DNA of 7,153 nt from Planctomycetota bacterium. GTDB taxonomy: Bacteria; Planctomycetota; Phycisphaerae; WQYP01. The notes under the pieces are model-generated. The model saw nothing but the letters and a program-made list of their open reading frames with translations, was not told the DNA's origin and made no database searches. Made by a program: the position numbers and the translations under genes. The stretch covers positions 1 through 7,153 of the forward strand of contig JAJZEY010000164.1 of NCBI GenBank assembly GCA_021805585.1. The letters run 5' to 3'. Shown here in pieces: positions 1-6,879 of the stretch (positions are counted from its first letter, which is position 1; each line of letters opens with the position of its first letter).

Positions 1-1795
1 CGGGTATTTTTCGTACCGCCAGTTTCACCACCACCGGGCGATTGGCCGACTGGGCGAAGGCATCAAGCACGGCATCGCCAAGGCCGCCTTCTTCCCAATG
101 GTCTTCCACCACAATGAATTTATTGTTGGTTTCGTCGGCGGCTTTGGCCAGCGTCTGGCTGTCCACCGGTTTAACGGAATAAAGGTCAATGACGCGAATG
201 GGGATACCATCTTTGGCCAGGCTGTCGGCAGCCTTGATGGCCTCATGGAGTGTAATTCCCGCAGCGACGACCGTCAGGCGATCCTGTGCCGACTGCCGGA
301 CTACTTTGCATCCGCCAATTTTGAATTGTTCATCCGGGCCGTAAATAACCGGCAGCTTTTCGCGCGTGGTGCGGATATAGGAAATGCCCTTCACTTGGGC
401 CATCTGGGCGACAAGCTTCACGGTCTGATTCGCGTCGGACGGATAAAATACCGTGCTTTCATACACACTTCGCATCATGGCAATGTCTTCCAGAGCCATT
501 TGCGATGGGCCGTCCTGACCGATGCTTACACCCGGATGCGACCCGGCGAGGCGAATCGTGGCATTGGAAATAGCGGCCATGCGAATCTGGTCATAAGCGC
601 GCGAGAAAAACGCCGCAAACGTAGAGGCAAACGCCTTTTTGCCAAGCACACCAAAGCCGACTGCTGCGGAAACAAGCTGCTGTTCGGCGATAAACATTTC
701 AAAGAACCGTTTCGGATGCGCCTTTTTAAATTCATCGGCATGGGTTGAATTGCTGACTTCCGCATCCAGCGCCACAACCGTGGGGTCAGCTTTGCCCAAG
801 GCGGCAATCGCGTCGCCATAGGCCTTGCGGGCGGCTTCCTTGCTGCCCAGGGCATACGTCGGCAGAGCCAGTGTTCCCGCGGGATCCCAGCCGGCAGGCT
901 GGGTATTTTCCGGCTTTTGGGTTGGAAACACCAGGTTGGTCGGCGTGCCAAGTTCAGCGATGGCCTTTTTTTCTTCGTCCGCGGAAAGGGCCTTGCCGTG
1001 CCAGCCATCTTTGTTGGCCAGAAATGAAACGCCGCTGCCTTTTTGGGTTTTGGCGATCACGACGGTTGGCCGGTCCGTCTGGGCAAGCGCTTCGTTATAA
1101 GCCTTCTGAATCTGGCCGATATCCTGACCATCAATTTCAATGGCATGCCAGCCGAACGCCCGCGCCCTGGCCGCATAAATGTCTCCGTGCCATCCAAGGT
1201 CTGTTTCACCCCGCTGGCCGAGACGATTCATGTCAATAATTGCAATCAGATTGTTAAGCTTGTAATAGGATGCTTTATCAAAGGCTTCCCAGACCGACCC
1301 TTCCGCCATTTCGCTGTCGCCCAGGAGCACCCATACACGATACGGGAGATGATCCACATTTTTAGCATTCAGCGCCATGCCTACGCCAATCGGCAGCCCC
1401 TGCCCCAGCGAACCGGTGGCCACGTCCACCCATTTAAGAACATGCGGATTGGGGTGCCCTTGCAGCGGGCTGTCAATTTTCCTTAAACGCAGAAGTTCAG
1501 TGTCGGAAATAATTCCAGCCGCCTTGTACATGGAATACAGCAGCGGGCAGGCGTGCCCCTTGGAAAAAATCAGCCGGTCATTATTCGGGTGATGCGGCGT
1601 GGACCAGTCAAAACGCAGATGTTCCACCATCAGTACGGCCATCAGGTCAGCCGCGGACATGGATGAAGTCGGATGGCCCGAACCCGCGGCGGTTGTGCAG
1701 CGGATGGAATCAACGCGAAGCTGCCGGGCCAGATTGGTCAGCGATTCGATGGATGAACTGGATGACGTTCCGGGGACGGCGGTTTGTATTGACAT
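1..1795 (-). CDS. tkt: Transketolase (short, animal-type), 3' end cut by the window
   Basis: Thiamine-diphosphate enzyme of the non-oxidative pentose phosphate pathway, moving two-carbon units between ketose and aldose phosphates in the cytoplasm. The frame stays open from the ATG at 1795 to the window edge, giving 598 residues. Order: ThDP/Mg-binding N-terminal domain (about 15-285), pyrimidine-binding domain (about 320-490), start of the C-terminal domain (from about 500). Visible motifs: TTAAGSGHP (His41), FSKGHA (His81), QGHP (His114), LLGDSEMAEGSVWE (158-170), IIDMNRLGQ (Asn190), GWHGK (His266), the catalytic Glu in FIAEQQ (Glu371) and AGSHPGVSIGQDGPSQ (His420). By recall these match human transketolase closely, including its short length (about 620), unlike the longer E. 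coli TktA class (about 660). About 25 residues are therefore missing at the window edge. An AGGA lies 10 bases before the ATG. The Ser-rich residues 8-16 precede the conserved fold. Confidence 0.95.
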   Translation of the reverse strand, partial: MSIQTAVPGTSSSSSIESLTNLARQLRVDSIRCTTAAGSGHPTSSMSAADLMAVLMVEHLRFDWSTPHHPNNDRLIFSKGHACPLLYSMYKAAGIISDTELLRLRKIDSPLQGHPNPHVLKWVDVATGSLGQGLPIGVGMALNAKNVDHLPYRVWVLLGDSEMAEGSVWEAFDKASYYKLNNLIAIIDMNRLGQRGETDLGWHGDIYAARARAFGWHAIEIDGQDIGQIQKAYNEALAQTDRPTVVIAKTQKGSGVSFLANKDGWHGKALSADEEKKAIAELGTPTNLVFPTQKPENTQPAGWDPAGTLALPTYALGSKEAARKAYGDAIAALGKADPTVVALDAEVSNSTHADEFKKAHPKRFFEMFIAEQQLVSAAVGFGVLGKKAFASTFAAFFSRAYDQIRMAAISNATIRLAGSHPGVSIGQDGPSQMALEDIAMMRSVYESTVFYPSDANQTVKLVAQMAQVKGISYIRTTREKLPVIYGPDEQFKIGGCKVVRQSAQDRLTVVAAGITLHEAIKAADSLAKDGIPIRVIDLYSVKPVDSQTLAKAADETNNKFIVVEDHWEEGGLGDAVLDAFAQSANRPVVVKLAVRKIP

Positions 1796-1828
1796 GGTCA
1801 AAATATCCTGTAATAAAACGAAAACACC

Positions 1829-1848
1829 TTCATGTTATTATGCATGAA
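1829..1848. repeat. Inverted repeat overlapping the transketolase promoter
   Basis: TTCATG (1829-1834) and CATGAA (1843-1848) form a perfect 6-base inverted repeat with an 8-base AT-rich spacer. It covers the predicted start of transcription and just touches the proposed -10 box. That is where a repressor operator could sit. Short AT-rich repeats are common by chance, so function is unproven. Confidence 0.3.
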
Positions 1849-1876
1849 CATACCGCAAAATCGTGCGTATGTCCAA
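1847..1876 (-). promoter_or_regulatory. Candidate sigma70-type promoter of the transketolase gene
   Basis: Read on the minus strand, TTGGAC (1871-1876) and TATGTT (1847-1852) are separated by 18 bases. Transcription would begin near 1840 and give a leader of about 45 bases before the ATG at 1795. Both boxes match the consensus only partly. Such pairs also occur by chance, so this is a candidate based on position and spacing. Confidence 0.35.
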
Positions 1877-1956
1877 ATTCGATTCATGCCGGATTCGCCT
1901 TAAGCGTGCCCCTGCATGGGCCACTGCCGGAGGCTGTTGGAAGGGCACCACGGCTG

Positions 1957-2007
1957 TTTACGGGGATAAGCTTCATCGGCCATTAAAATAAATTAATCCC
2001 CGATAAA
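1957..2007 (-). other. Two mutually exclusive stem structures at the end of the ketosynthase gene
   Basis: Stem A (1975-2004) has 5-base arms ATCGG/CCGAT, a GG/GG mismatch, then ATTAA/TTAAT around a 6-base loop, and it straddles the stop codon at 1993-1995. Stem B pairs 1993-2007 with 1957-1969 through a CGGGGAT/ATCCCCG core, extended by flanking TTTA and AA pairs with two single-base bulges. Both use the bases around the stop codon, so only one can form at a time. Neither is followed by a run of T on the minus strand, so this is not a classic intrinsic terminator. It may instead be a 3'-end or processing structure. Confidence 0.3.
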
Positions 2008-3300
2008 TTGCCGCAGAATAAGCGTATCGTTCTGACCGCCGAAGCCGAAACTGTTGGACATGGCCACCCTTACCGTCGCCCGGCGTGCGGTATTGGGAAC
2101 GTAATCCAGATCACATTCCGGGTCCGCCACGCTGTAATTGGCGGTGGGGGGCAGAATCTGATCGCGCAGGGCCAGCACGCAGGTAATGGCTTCCACGGCA
2201 CCAGCCGCGGCAATCAGGTGGCCCATCATGCTTTTGATACTGCTGATCGGAATCTGTCTGGCGCGGTCGCCGAAAGCCTTTTTGATGGCCAGAGTTTCGG
2301 TTGAATCATTCTCCTTTGTGCCGGTTCCGTGGGCGTTAATATAATCAATATCCGCGGCGGTAAGGCCCGCATCTTTCAGCGCCTCGTTAATGGCCACCAC
2401 TGCCCCGCGCCCCTCCGGATGCTGGTCGGTGACACGGTAGGCATCCGCGGAGCTGCCGTAACCCACCACTTCGGCCAGGATGGTGGCCTCGCGTGCCTTG
2501 GCGTGGTCCAGACTTTCCAGGATAAGAATGCCGGCTCCTTCACCAATCACGAATCCGCCACGGGTGGCGTCAAAGGGGCGGCAGGCGCGCCGTGGATTGT
2601 CATTAAACGTGGACAAGGCCGTCAGGCGATTAAAACCGGTAACGCCGAACGGATGGATCATGGAATGCGCACCGCCGGATATCATGATTTTGGCATCTCC
2701 CTGGCGGATGATTTCCATGGCTTCGCCCAGCGCCTGCGTGGAAGCGGCGCATGCCGTCAGGCAGTTCATAGCCGGTCCGCGGGCGTTAAATTCCATGCTT
2801 AAATGTGCGATCGGCATGGAGGGTTCCTGTTCAATTTCACGCATGGCATGAAAAGCTTTCATTGCACGGGTGCCCCATTCGGGCATGTTTAGCGATCGCG
2901 TTTCCGGGTCCCATGCGGCCAATGCGGTGCGGGTGAACGGGTCAAATTCCACCGGGCTTTCGCCGCCGCCAAGGTACACACCCACATCATAAGGATTGAT
3001 ATAACTTCTTTCCGTGGTGGTATTTCCCAAGCCCGCCTGCAGCCAGGCCTGGCGCGCCGCGTCCAACGCAAAAAGCGTGGCACGCGCCGCATGGGTGTGG
3101 CGGCCGGTGGCGGCAAGGTCCGCGGGAAAGCTGTAATTTTTTACTTCCGCGGCAAAGGTTGTGGGAAATGACCGTGCGTCAAACAGCGTGGTCGGCGCGA
3201 TACCGCTTTCGCCGGCCAGCAGACCGCGCCAGACTTCATCCAGATTGCGCCCCAGCGGCGTGACCCAACCCATTCCTGTAATAACGACTCGTTGTTGCAT
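1993..3300 (-). CDS. fabF: FabF-type beta-ketoacyl-ACP synthase, catalytically complete (KSalpha partner)
   Basis: A 435-residue thiolase-fold condensing enzyme. The family adds two-carbon units from malonyl-ACP to an acyl chain in fatty acid or polyketide synthesis in the cytoplasm. All catalytic residues are visible: Cys184 in LTACAAS, His324 in INAHGTGT, and Lys356 and His361 in SSIKSMMGH. The glycine-rich gate NSFGFGGQN is at 416-424, and the N terminus has the usual VVITGMGWVTPLG strand. The start is supported by GGAG (3309-3312) 8 bases before the ATG. Compared with E. coli FabF there is an extra segment of about 20 residues before the active site, around LNMPEWG (137-143). The gene begins 78 bases after the KSbeta-like gene, which points to co-transcription and a heterodimer. 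The symbol is family-level only: a specialised polyketide or unusual-lipid role is as likely as housekeeping elongation, and no acyl carrier protein gene is in view. Confidence 0.93.
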   Translation of the reverse strand: MQQRVVITGMGWVTPLGRNLDEVWRGLLAGESGIAPTTLFDARSFPTTFAAEVKNYSFPADLAATGRHTHAARATLFALDAARQAWLQAGLGNTTTERSYINPYDVGVYLGGGESPVEFDPFTRTALAAWDPETRSLNMPEWGTRAMKAFHAMREIEQEPSMPIAHLSMEFNARGPAMNCLTACAASTQALGEAMEIIRQGDAKIMISGGAHSMIHPFGVTGFNRLTALSTFNDNPRRACRPFDATRGGFVIGEGAGILILESLDHAKAREATILAEVVGYGSSADAYRVTDQHPEGRGAVVAINEALKDAGLTAADIDYINAHGTGTKENDSTETLAIKKAFGDRARQIPISSIKSMMGHLIAAAGAVEAITCVLALRDQILPPTANYSVADPECDLDYVPNTARRATVRVAMSNSFGFGGQNDTLILRQFIGD

Positions 3301-3378
3301 CTGAACATCTCCATTTGTTGTGCCCGCCGACGGTTGATTGAGCGAACCGCCTGGCGCTTATTCCCGTGCCGATTCCGG

Positions 3379-4737
3379 TCAGGTGCCCGGCGGAACCGTT
3401 TTGCGGAAAACCACCACGGAATTTTGTCCCGCCAGGGAAGTTGACAGGACCATCACATGGCGAAGGTTCACGTCGTGGTGGCATTTATGCGGAATATTTA
3501 ATCCCGCAATGGGGTGGTTGTTGTTTACCACGGGGAACACATTTTGGGCGTCGATGGCCAATGCGGCGGCCACAAGGTCCAACGCCTGACTTCCCGCGCC
3601 GCAATCGCCCACGCCGCCGCGAACCGGAGCCACAAAAGGTGCTTTGGCACCGAATACGGTGCGGATGGCCGCGGCATCGGCCTGATCATAGCCCGGAATG
3701 CCATAACCGGATGGAATGACCATATCCACCGCATCAGCGGAAATTCCGGCCTTGGCCATGGCCTTGTGCATGGCCACCGCCAGGGCTTCGCCGGTTGGGT
3801 CCGCCTGGCAAACATTCTGGCCAGAGCTGGATTCCCCAAGCCCGGCGATTTCACAATAAATTTCCGCGTGACGCGCCAACGCACTATTTAATTCCTCAAT
3901 CACCAGAACGCCGCCTCCTTCGGCTATGACTGTGCCCCGTGCGTCAATATCCAATGGGCGGCAGGCTTCCGCGGGGTGATCGTTGGCTTGGGTATTCACG
4001 CGATTCAGCAAAGACCATCGCATCAGCCCGACGGGATGAATCAGGGATTCGCAGCCGCCGACCAGGGCCATATCCGCCTGGCCGCGCGCGATGGTGCGGC
4101 AGGCTTCACCCAGGGCCAGTCCGGCTGAGGCCTGCCCGCACGTAATGGTGTTGGAGGGGCCCTGTGTATCATGAATAATGCTGACATGGCAGGCGAGCAT
4201 GTTCGGAAGATATTTAAGCAGCCAAAGCGGAGTCAGATTTTCCATGCCGCTGGTCTGGTTTGGATTGTCCGATCGGCCCCAGCGCTGCATATCCAGACCG
4301 CCATCGGGGGCTTTGGCCTGCGCCAGAGCTGCGGCAAGTTCCGTTAAATCCGCACATATCAGCCCGGCACCAATATTGCAGCCCAGTCGCGCGGGATTCG
4401 GCTGGTACCACGTGTCATCCGGTATTTTTCCACCGCTGGATTCAATAATTCCCCTGGTGGCGATTTTCGCGTCCCGCAGTGCGCCGTCGGCGGCAAGAAC
4501 CGCAAGTTCAATGTCCCGCGCCATGATTTTAGTCGCTTTGCGATAGCTTTTGGGTACAAAGTCCGTAACTTTGAACGTGGGCACTACGCCGGCCACGCGG
4601 CTGGGAAATGTGCCGCTGTCAAATTGTGTCAGCGTGGTGGTGCTGGACTTGCCATCCAGCAACCCATTCCAAAATTCTTTTGTACTTAAACCATGGGGAG
4701 AAACCGCTCCCAATCCAGTCACAACCACGCGCCGCAT
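3379..4737 (-). CDS. KSbeta / chain-length-factor-like protein with all catalytic residues replaced
   Basis: A 452-residue ketosynthase-fold protein lacking the catalytic set. Aligned by eye with its neighbour on the shared LGEA and GG..S.IHP blocks, Gln202 (CGQASAG) occupies the active-site Cys position. Ser343 (IPSGYG) replaces the first His, Arg373 replaces Lys and Asp378 replaces the second His (PVRGGVGD). The Phe-containing gate GFGG becomes SLAG (434-437). Chain-length factors of type II polyketide synthases carry the same Cys-to-Gln change; there the subunit cannot condense but shapes the product tunnel of a KSalpha-KSbeta heterodimer and helps priming. Such a role here is inference. 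The fold looks intact (VVVTGLGAVSPHG at the start, GGCESLIHP at 228-235), and the frame is unbroken over 452 codons, so this is not a decaying copy. It precedes KSalpha, the reverse of the usual actinobacterial order. Confidence 0.88.
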   Translation of the reverse strand: MRRVVVTGLGAVSPHGLSTKEFWNGLLDGKSSTTTLTQFDSGTFPSRVAGVVPTFKVTDFVPKSYRKATKIMARDIELAVLAADGALRDAKIATRGIIESSGGKIPDDTWYQPNPARLGCNIGAGLICADLTELAAALAQAKAPDGGLDMQRWGRSDNPNQTSGMENLTPLWLLKYLPNMLACHVSIIHDTQGPSNTITCGQASAGLALGEACRTIARGQADMALVGGCESLIHPVGLMRWSLLNRVNTQANDHPAEACRPLDIDARGTVIAEGGGVLVIEELNSALARHAEIYCEIAGLGESSSGQNVCQADPTGEALAVAMHKAMAKAGISADAVDMVIPSGYGIPGYDQADAAAIRTVFGAKAPFVAPVRGGVGDCGAGSQALDLVAAALAIDAQNVFPVVNNNHPIAGLNIPHKCHHDVNLRHVMVLSTSLAGQNSVVVFRKTVPPGT

Positions 4738-4742
4738 GAAAA

Positions 4743-4746
4743 CTCC
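4743..4746 (-). promoter_or_regulatory. Ribosome binding site that sets the KSbeta-like start
   Basis: GGAG on the minus strand lies 5 bases before the ATG at 4737. An in-frame ATG 39 bases upstream (4776) would add 13 residues that match nothing in the family. The shorter start places the conserved RRVVVTGLG strand directly at the N terminus, as in the neighbouring ketosynthase. Confidence 0.65.
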
Positions 4747-4781
4747 GTGCAATTCCGCCCGCAGGCTAACATACAACTTGA

Positions 4782-4810
4782 ATTCTATGGAACCTGTTCC
4801 TCAAAGCCAA
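4782..4810 (-). promoter_or_regulatory. Candidate promoter of the ketosynthase pair
   Basis: On the minus strand TTGGCT (4805-4810) and TAGAAT (4782-4787) are exactly 17 bases apart, the preferred sigma70 spacing. A start near 4775 would leave a leader of about 38 bases before the ATG at 4737 and would exclude the longer reading from 4776. It lies just beyond the end of rlmN, in the only gap before the ketosynthase pair. Confidence 0.5.
4789..4800. repeat. Palindrome inside the promoter spacer, operator-like
   Basis: GGAAC-CT-GTTCC is a perfect 5-base inverted repeat around a 2-base centre. It sits wholly between the -35 and -10 boxes of the candidate promoter of the ketosynthase pair. A dimeric regulator bound here would block RNA polymerase. 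No regulator gene is in the window. Confidence 0.4.
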
Positions 4811-4848
4811 ATCATCGCCGTATGGCCCGGATGCGGCTCGGGCGAAAA

Positions 4849-6042
4849 TCAATCTATTTTCACCGCCGGATTTACGCCCGGCGAATCTTGCCGGGCTAAC
4901 TGGCCGCAGGCGGCGGCAATATCCCGGCCGCGGCTTTTTCGCACATGCGCCTTAACACCCAATTCGCGTAAACGGGTCTGAAACTGAAACATGGTCGGGC
5001 CGGAAGGCCGTCGAAAGGCCAGGTCCGGCACTTCGTTGTAATAAATCAGGTTGACGTTGGCCCGTATTCGGCGTGCTATTGCGGCGAGTTCATCCGCATG
5101 TTCCGGCAAGGTATTCACACCATCAAGCATGATATATTCCAGTGTTACCTCCCGCCCGGTGGTTTGGAAGTAATACTGGCACGCCCCAATTAACTGGTCC
5201 AGTCCGATCCCTTTTGCCCAGGGAATAATCCGCTTGCGCAATTCATCATTGGGGGCGTGCAGGCTAAGGGCCAGAGTGACCGGTACACCCACATCCGCAA
5301 GCTTGCGTATCTGCGGCGGCAGGCCGACCGTGCTGACGGTAATTTTTCGCCCGCCAATATGGAATGCCCACGGAGCCATTAAAATACCGATGGCGCTGAC
5401 GGTCACATCAAAATTCGCCAGCGGTTCGCCCATTCCCATGAAGACGACGTTGCTAAGCCGACCGTCCGCCGGCAGCAGGTGGGTCAGCCGCAGCGCTTGT
5501 TCCACCACCTGGCTGGTTTGCAAATTGCTCTTGAAACCGGCCAGTCCGCTGGCACAAAAGGCGCACCCGACCGGGCAGCCCACCTGGGTGGAAAGACAGG
5601 CCGTGCGGCGCAGGGTAAGGTTTGTGCGGCCGGTTTCGTCCAGGGCGTCCTCATCACACGGAATCATGACGCTTTCGGTCAGGCCGCCGTCGGGCCACCG
5701 CAACAGGCATTTTTCCGTGCCGTCGGTGGCTCGCAAATGGCGCACCAGTTCACCCGTAAACAGGGTGAATTTTTCTTCCAGGGCGGTTCGGTCCGCCAGA
5801 GAAAGATTGGTCATCTGTGCAAAGCCGGTGGCCCGCTTCCGGTAGATCCATTCCATAATCTGGGCCGCGCGGAATTTCGGCATGCCCATTCCAGTGACCT
5901 GTGCCTCCAGGGCGGCAACATTCATCCCCAATATGGATGGACGCGAATCGTTATGGGAGGCGGTTGCCTGAATCGCGGTTTCCGATCCCGTTTCGCCGGT
6001 ACCGCTGTCAGCATCTGTTTCGTGTATGCGTTTGGTTGTCAT
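4849..6042 (-). CDS. rlmN: Radical-SAM 23S rRNA (adenine-2503 C2) methyltransferase RlmN
   Basis: Methylates C2 of A2503 in 23S rRNA, near the peptidyl transferase centre; in some bacteria also A37 of certain tRNAs. The 397-residue protein has the radical-SAM cluster motif CPVGCAFC (Cys156, Cys160, Cys163), Cys149 in ACLSTQVGC at the position of E. coli Cys118, and the methyl-carrying Cys379 in DIAAACGQL, equivalent to E. coli Cys355. GMGEPLAN (203-210), ITVSTVG (234-240) and LSLHAPND (259-266) are typical SAM-binding and core blocks. Residues 1-38 form a Thr/Ser/Glu/Asp-rich extension before the helical accessory domain. Met40 could be an alternative start, but that would leave no obvious gain in ribosome binding. 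The GGA close to the ATG at 6042 is poorly spaced, so the exact start is less sure than the identity. The gene lies 110 bases after the SUFU gene. Confidence 0.96.
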   Translation of the reverse strand: MTTKRIHETDADSGTGETGSETAIQATASHNDSRPSILGMNVAALEAQVTGMGMPKFRAAQIMEWIYRKRATGFAQMTNLSLADRTALEEKFTLFTGELVRHLRATDGTEKCLLRWPDGGLTESVMIPCDEDALDETGRTNLTLRRTACLSTQVGCPVGCAFCASGLAGFKSNLQTSQVVEQALRLTHLLPADGRLSNVVFMGMGEPLANFDVTVSAIGILMAPWAFHIGGRKITVSTVGLPPQIRKLADVGVPVTLALSLHAPNDELRKRIIPWAKGIGLDQLIGACQYYFQTTGREVTLEYIMLDGVNTLPEHADELAAIARRIRANVNLIYYNEVPDLAFRRPSGPTMFQFQTRLRELGVKAHVRKSRGRDIAAACGQLARQDSPGVNPAVKID

Positions 6043-6062
6043 GCTTCCAGTATAACCTTCCG

Positions 6063-6092
6063 ATTATGAAACTTCCCGCTCGCTTCACCCAA
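6063..6092 (-). promoter_or_regulatory. Weak candidate promoter before rlmN
   Basis: TTGGGT (6087-6092) and CATAAT (6063-6068) on the minus strand are 18 bases apart, in the SUFU-rlmN gap. The leader would be only about 13 bases. The -35 box is poor, so read-through from the genes upstream is an equally good explanation for rlmN expression. Confidence 0.22.
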
Positions 6093-6108
6093 TGCCTTTA
6101 TCCCCGTC

Positions 6109-6139
6109 GGCCAGTTCAGCGACCGCGGGGCCGTTCAGC
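6109..6139. repeat. Short near-identical direct repeat between SUFU gene and rlmN
   Basis: GGCCAGTTCAGC (6109-6120) and GGCCGTTCAGC (6129-6139) differ by one inserted base and start 20 bases apart, about two helical turns. They lie just upstream of the weak rlmN promoter candidate. This could be a paired binding site on one DNA face or a chance duplication. Confidence 0.3.
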
Positions 6140-6152
6140 TTGGCGTCCGCCG

Positions 6153-6836
6153 TTAAACCACGCTTGCGCGGCGAATATTCGTCAGGCGGTCAGCGTCATG
6201 GTGCCGCAGCAATGTCAGCAATGAATCTCCGCCCTGACTTTTCGCAAAGCCGTTTTCCATCGTTGTAATACCGGTGACACAGAACAGGTCCACCCTACCG
6301 GATTGAAGTTCAAATGCCGCGGGAATATCCGCCGGTTGAAATATGAACAGTGTGTCAAGCAGGGATCCTTCGGCCAGCGGCCGGCCCAGCGGCACCCGAT
6401 CCAGTGCCTCCACCAGTTCGCCGCGCAACAGCCCGCAGGCGACCAGCGTTTGAACCGCCGCCAGCCAGAGGAGCACGGTGGCAGCGAAATCGGCTTTTTC
6501 CGAAAACCGCATAAAAAACTCGAAGCCAAGGCCACTGAAATCGTCGGCCTTATGTTGGCCCGGTTCAAGCCCCCACGGAGTCGAAAGGCCACTGGTCACG
6601 TACAGGCATTCTGCGTTTGTCTGATCAGGGCAAAAGCGCAACACGCTGATTGTTTTCCAGCGCGGATCAATTTCCTTCTGTCCAAGTTGACGAATAATTT
6701 CATCGGTCATACGGAAAATGCCGTCCGGATCACTTCCGAACAGTTGCGGGTAAATCTTTTCTTCGCGACTGCGCCAGACCTCCTGGAACCAGCTCTGTCG
6801 TGCGTTGTCGGCGGGGATATTTGGCATGTCGGACAT
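6153..6836 (-). CDS. Suppressor-of-fused (SUFU) domain protein
   Basis: A 227-residue soluble protein with no signal peptide or membrane segment. The pattern fits the SUFU family (Pfam PF05076), known from animal Hedgehog signalling but common in bacteria, where it often turns up as an immunity-type or uncharacterised cytoplasmic protein. Supporting pieces in order: the leading stretch EEKIYPQLFG..PDGIF (25-41), the strand LYVTSGLSTPWG (79-89), GLGFEFFMRF (103-111), the helical block around LLWLAAVQTLV (122-132), DLFCVTGITTMEN (183-195) and the closing LTNIRRASV (218-226), which resembles the family's usual C-terminal end. The start at 6836 has AGGA 11 bases upstream. The frame stays open to an ATG at 7100, but those 88 residues overlap the FmdB tail and are basic and Pro-rich, so they are not counted. 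It lies 43 bases after the FmdB stop. Family assignment is by pattern and the bacterial function is unknown. Confidence 0.75.
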   Translation of the reverse strand: MSDMPNIPADNARQSWFQEVWRSREEKIYPQLFGSDPDGIFRMTDEIIRQLGQKEIDPRWKTISVLRFCPDQTNAECLYVTSGLSTPWGLEPGQHKADDFSGLGFEFFMRFSEKADFAATVLLWLAAVQTLVACGLLRGELVEALDRVPLGRPLAEGSLLDTLFIFQPADIPAAFELQSGRVDLFCVTGITTMENGFAKSQGGDSLLTLLRHHDADRLTNIRRASVV

Positions 6837-6879
6837 AGCGTACCGTTTCCTGCCGGAGCGATGTGTGACTCCGCCCATA

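Noticed and set aside
98..748. Plus-strand open frame of 216 codons opposite transketolase
   Set aside because: It is antisense to a strongly conserved enzyme, shows no recognisable domain, and is typical of open frames opposite GC-rich genes. Similar plus-strand frames opposite the other five genes were dismissed for the same reason.
1908..1926. GC-rich hairpin GTGCCC-loop-GGGC-CAC as a terminator for the ketosynthase genes
   Set aside because: The stem is short with a bulge, and no T-run follows on the minus strand.
1663..1986. Plus-strand frame spanning the transketolase start and the gap at 1796-1992
   Set aside because: More than a third lies antisense to the transketolase N terminus, and the rest covers the promoter region. 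No family resemblance or convincing ribosome binding site was seen.
3301..3378. Possible promoter or small gene between the two ketosynthase genes
   Set aside because: The 78-base gap holds a good ribosome binding site for the downstream gene, but I saw no convincing -35/-10 pair and no open frame of note.
4738..4776. Longer start for the KSbeta-like gene at 4776
   Set aside because: The 13 extra residues match nothing in the family. A GGAG sits 5 bases before the ATG at 4737, and the candidate promoter would start transcription close to 4775.
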